Below are positions 62,261-64,000 of a DNA stretch of 64,000 nt, piece after piece; position 1 is the first letter of the stretch; each line of letters opens with the position of its first letter. The notes beneath the pieces are model-generated. The model saw only the letters and a program-made list of their open reading frames with translations, was not told the origin of the DNA and did no database searches. This DNA comes from Ovis canadensis (taxonomy: Eukaryota > Chordata > Mammalia > Artiodactyla > Bovidae): NCBI RefSeq assembly GCF_042477335.2, contig NC_091247.1, positions 9,384,501-9,448,500 of the forward strand, read 5' to 3'. Position numbers and translations under genes: made by a program.

Positions 62261-63190
62261 ACAAAATTTACAAAGTTTATGACCACAGATTTTACCAGGC
62301 AGCCAATGAAAACACGCTCAGGGTCAAAACCATGGGTCAAGACAGCCTTGTGGTGTCATAGGAGGGGCTTCGAATGTCCAGCTTCAGCTGGGATCCCACA
62401 GACTAAGTGTTCTCTTTCTCTCTCAAAGACCATGACCCCTCCCCTGGCACCTCCCTCTCCCACTGAAACTCCCAGGCTCTGATGGCTGTCTCCCTATACT
62501 CTGGACATAAGTCTGAGTTTATCAAAACAGCCCTTAATCAAGCTGGTACCCAGGAGCCCACTACTCAGCACAGGCATCCAGGGGCAAGAAGAGCCATCTC
62601 CTCCCTTTTTCCCTACCCTATACTCCTCTGGATGCAGCTGGAGAGAACACTGTTGGTCCAATCACGGACAGCCTCACTGCCCAGTCTCATGAGGTCTGGA
62701 CCGAGTCCCCTCCTACTCCTCTCTGTCTCACACACACACCTGTGGGCTCCTGCTGTCCTTTCCGAACCACACCCTGGCATCTGTTCCCACCGTCACTTTC
62801 AGGAACCAGGGCACCCTGTGCTCAGAGCTGCTCGCACAGGGGCCTCCCAGTGCCTCTGGACTCCCCTCGGGGCGGGAGTCCCTCCCTTAGGTTGATCCAG
62901 CTGGTTGGGTAGAGGCAGGGCTCCATGCCAGGTGAGCCTGGTAGCAACCACCCCTGCCCTCCTGGGAGCTAAGGCCCCACCGTTTGGGAGCCGGAGACCT
63001 GCTCTCAGCCAGCGGCCCGGCTGGACTCTGCAGGGACATGGCCACAGGGCGTGGTTAGAACGGGTCCGGGGCTGAAGGGCTTGAGCGGCCTGAGAAGTGG
63101 GTGGAAGGAGCGGACCGGGGAAGGGGCATCGAGGGGAGGTCGGAGGAGAGGCGTTCATCCCCTCCGCTCAGCCCGGGCCCCTCGCTAGGG
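62261..63190. other. Gene-free intronic DNA
   Basis: GC-moderate unique sequence. Short overlapping frames have no recognisable product. Confidence 0.45.
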
Positions 63191-63620
63191 AGGAAGAAGA
63201 GGCTCCGGGAGGCCGCCTCCGCTCCCGGGGCTCCGCGCTCGATCGGGCGCCGCGGGCTGGTCAGGGCCCGGGTCTCCGCCGCGCACCGCGCACCGCGCTC
63301 CGTCCCCGCCGCCCGGCCGCCCGTTTAGCAGGTAACTGATCGCCCCGCGCCCCGCCCCGGCCGCGCGCCGCCCGCCCCAGCCGCTTAATCACCGCCCGCC
63401 CGGCCGCATTAGCATAGTAATCGCCTTTAAATTGAGCCTCTTTGTTTTTTAATTAAGCTCCCAGCAGGTACAGAGAAGAGCGATTATTGAGGAAGCTGCC
63501 AGCGCTAATCGCCCGCAGTCATTTGACAATTAAAAAGCACCGGGCTTTAACCCTTTCCCTGCGCCCTCAGCCTTTCCCTCGGCATTTATCGAGCGCCGAC
63601 TGTGTGCACGCCTTCCCCTT
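63190..63620. promoter_or_regulatory. Strong candidate enhancer: CpG island joined to a homeobox-site cluster
   Basis: 63,190-63,400 is a CpG island. It runs directly into 63,380-63,560 with CGCTTAATCACC, GCATTAGCATAGTAATCGCC, TTTAAATTGAGCC, TTTTTTAATTAAGCTCC, GCGATTATTGAGG, GCGCTAATCGCC and GACAATTAAAAAGC. About seven homeodomain-type cores fall in 180 bp, with intact CpGs between them. Confidence 0.6.
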
Positions 63621-64000
63621 GGGGGTCCGCGGGCCTCGCCCTTAGAACTGCAGACGGACCCCCGCCCACGTCTGTATGTAGCTAAGGGCTAGTAAACTGA
63701 GGCGCAGAGAGGGCAGGTTATCTGGGCCAACACACACTGCTCAGCCTGGGGACTGGCAAATCGGGTGCGGGAGAGAGAAACTCGGCTGTCTGGGCTTTGC
63801 GCCCGGCAATGAATGCCCTCTGCTTGGTGCACGGGCACCTTGTCAGTTGGGCGGAAATCCTCCTGCTTTCAGGCCCAGGTGGGGCACCTACCAACTCCAT
63901 GGCAACAGGCCTCGCTTTGGCAATTTTTTTGTTGGCGTACGCTTGCTTCGCAATACTGTGTTAGTTTCCGCTGTGCAAGGAAGGAAATAGCTACGTGTTA

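Overview
This is eukaryotic, ruminant nuclear DNA. The diagnosis rests on many BovB (RTE-clade) LINE copies, whose 3' tails end in ACTGA repeats, and on many tRNA-derived Bov-tA/BovA2-type and CHR-type artiodactyl SINEs. Old mammalian L1, L2, MIR and ERVL remnants lie underneath. Nothing seen separates cattle, sheep and goat. There is one recognisable protein-coding gene, no convincing RNA gene, and no prokaryotic-type system.

Layout. 1-17.4 kb is repeat-dominated intergenic DNA: L1 fragments, an ERVL remnant, BovB 3' ends, SINEs, a 0.5 kb polypurine tract, and a 16-bp minisatellite that has expanded inside a CHR-type SINE. 17.9-19.5 kb is a GC/CpG-rich island with no recognisable coding exon. 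19.9-33.5 kb is a nest: an old L1 interrupted by two SINEs, a nearly full-length BovB (+) and a facing 5'-truncated BovB (-), followed by a third BovB (+). Copies one and three keep long reverse-transcriptase reading frames, but all copies carry stops or frameshifts. 33.5-41.1 kb is mostly unique intergenic DNA with MIR, SINE and BovB fragments.

41.1-64.0 kb is the 3' part of LMX1B on the minus strand (LIM-homeodomain transcription factor 1 beta). Six coding exons (3 to 8) can be placed to the base with consistent GT/AG sites and phases. They encode the second LIM domain, the linker, the whole homeodomain, the glutamine-rich segment and the C-terminus, 293 residues in all. Exons 1-2 (N-terminus and LIM1) are not in the window, so 50,230-64,000 is the 3' part of intron 2. 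That intron holds several AT-rich or TAAT-rich blocks and CpG-rich blocks that look like conserved regulatory elements. The exon numbering and intron-2 assignment use established knowledge of LMX1B structure.

How it works together: LMX1B is the only gene with a clear function here (dorsal limb patterning, podocytes, midbrain neurons). The flanking DNA is best read as its regulatory landscape, colonised by ruminant retrotransposons. The unusual material is architectural: nested and facing retrotransposons, a chimeric BovB 5' junction, a minisatellite with higher-order spacing, and candidate enhancers. No new biological system was found.
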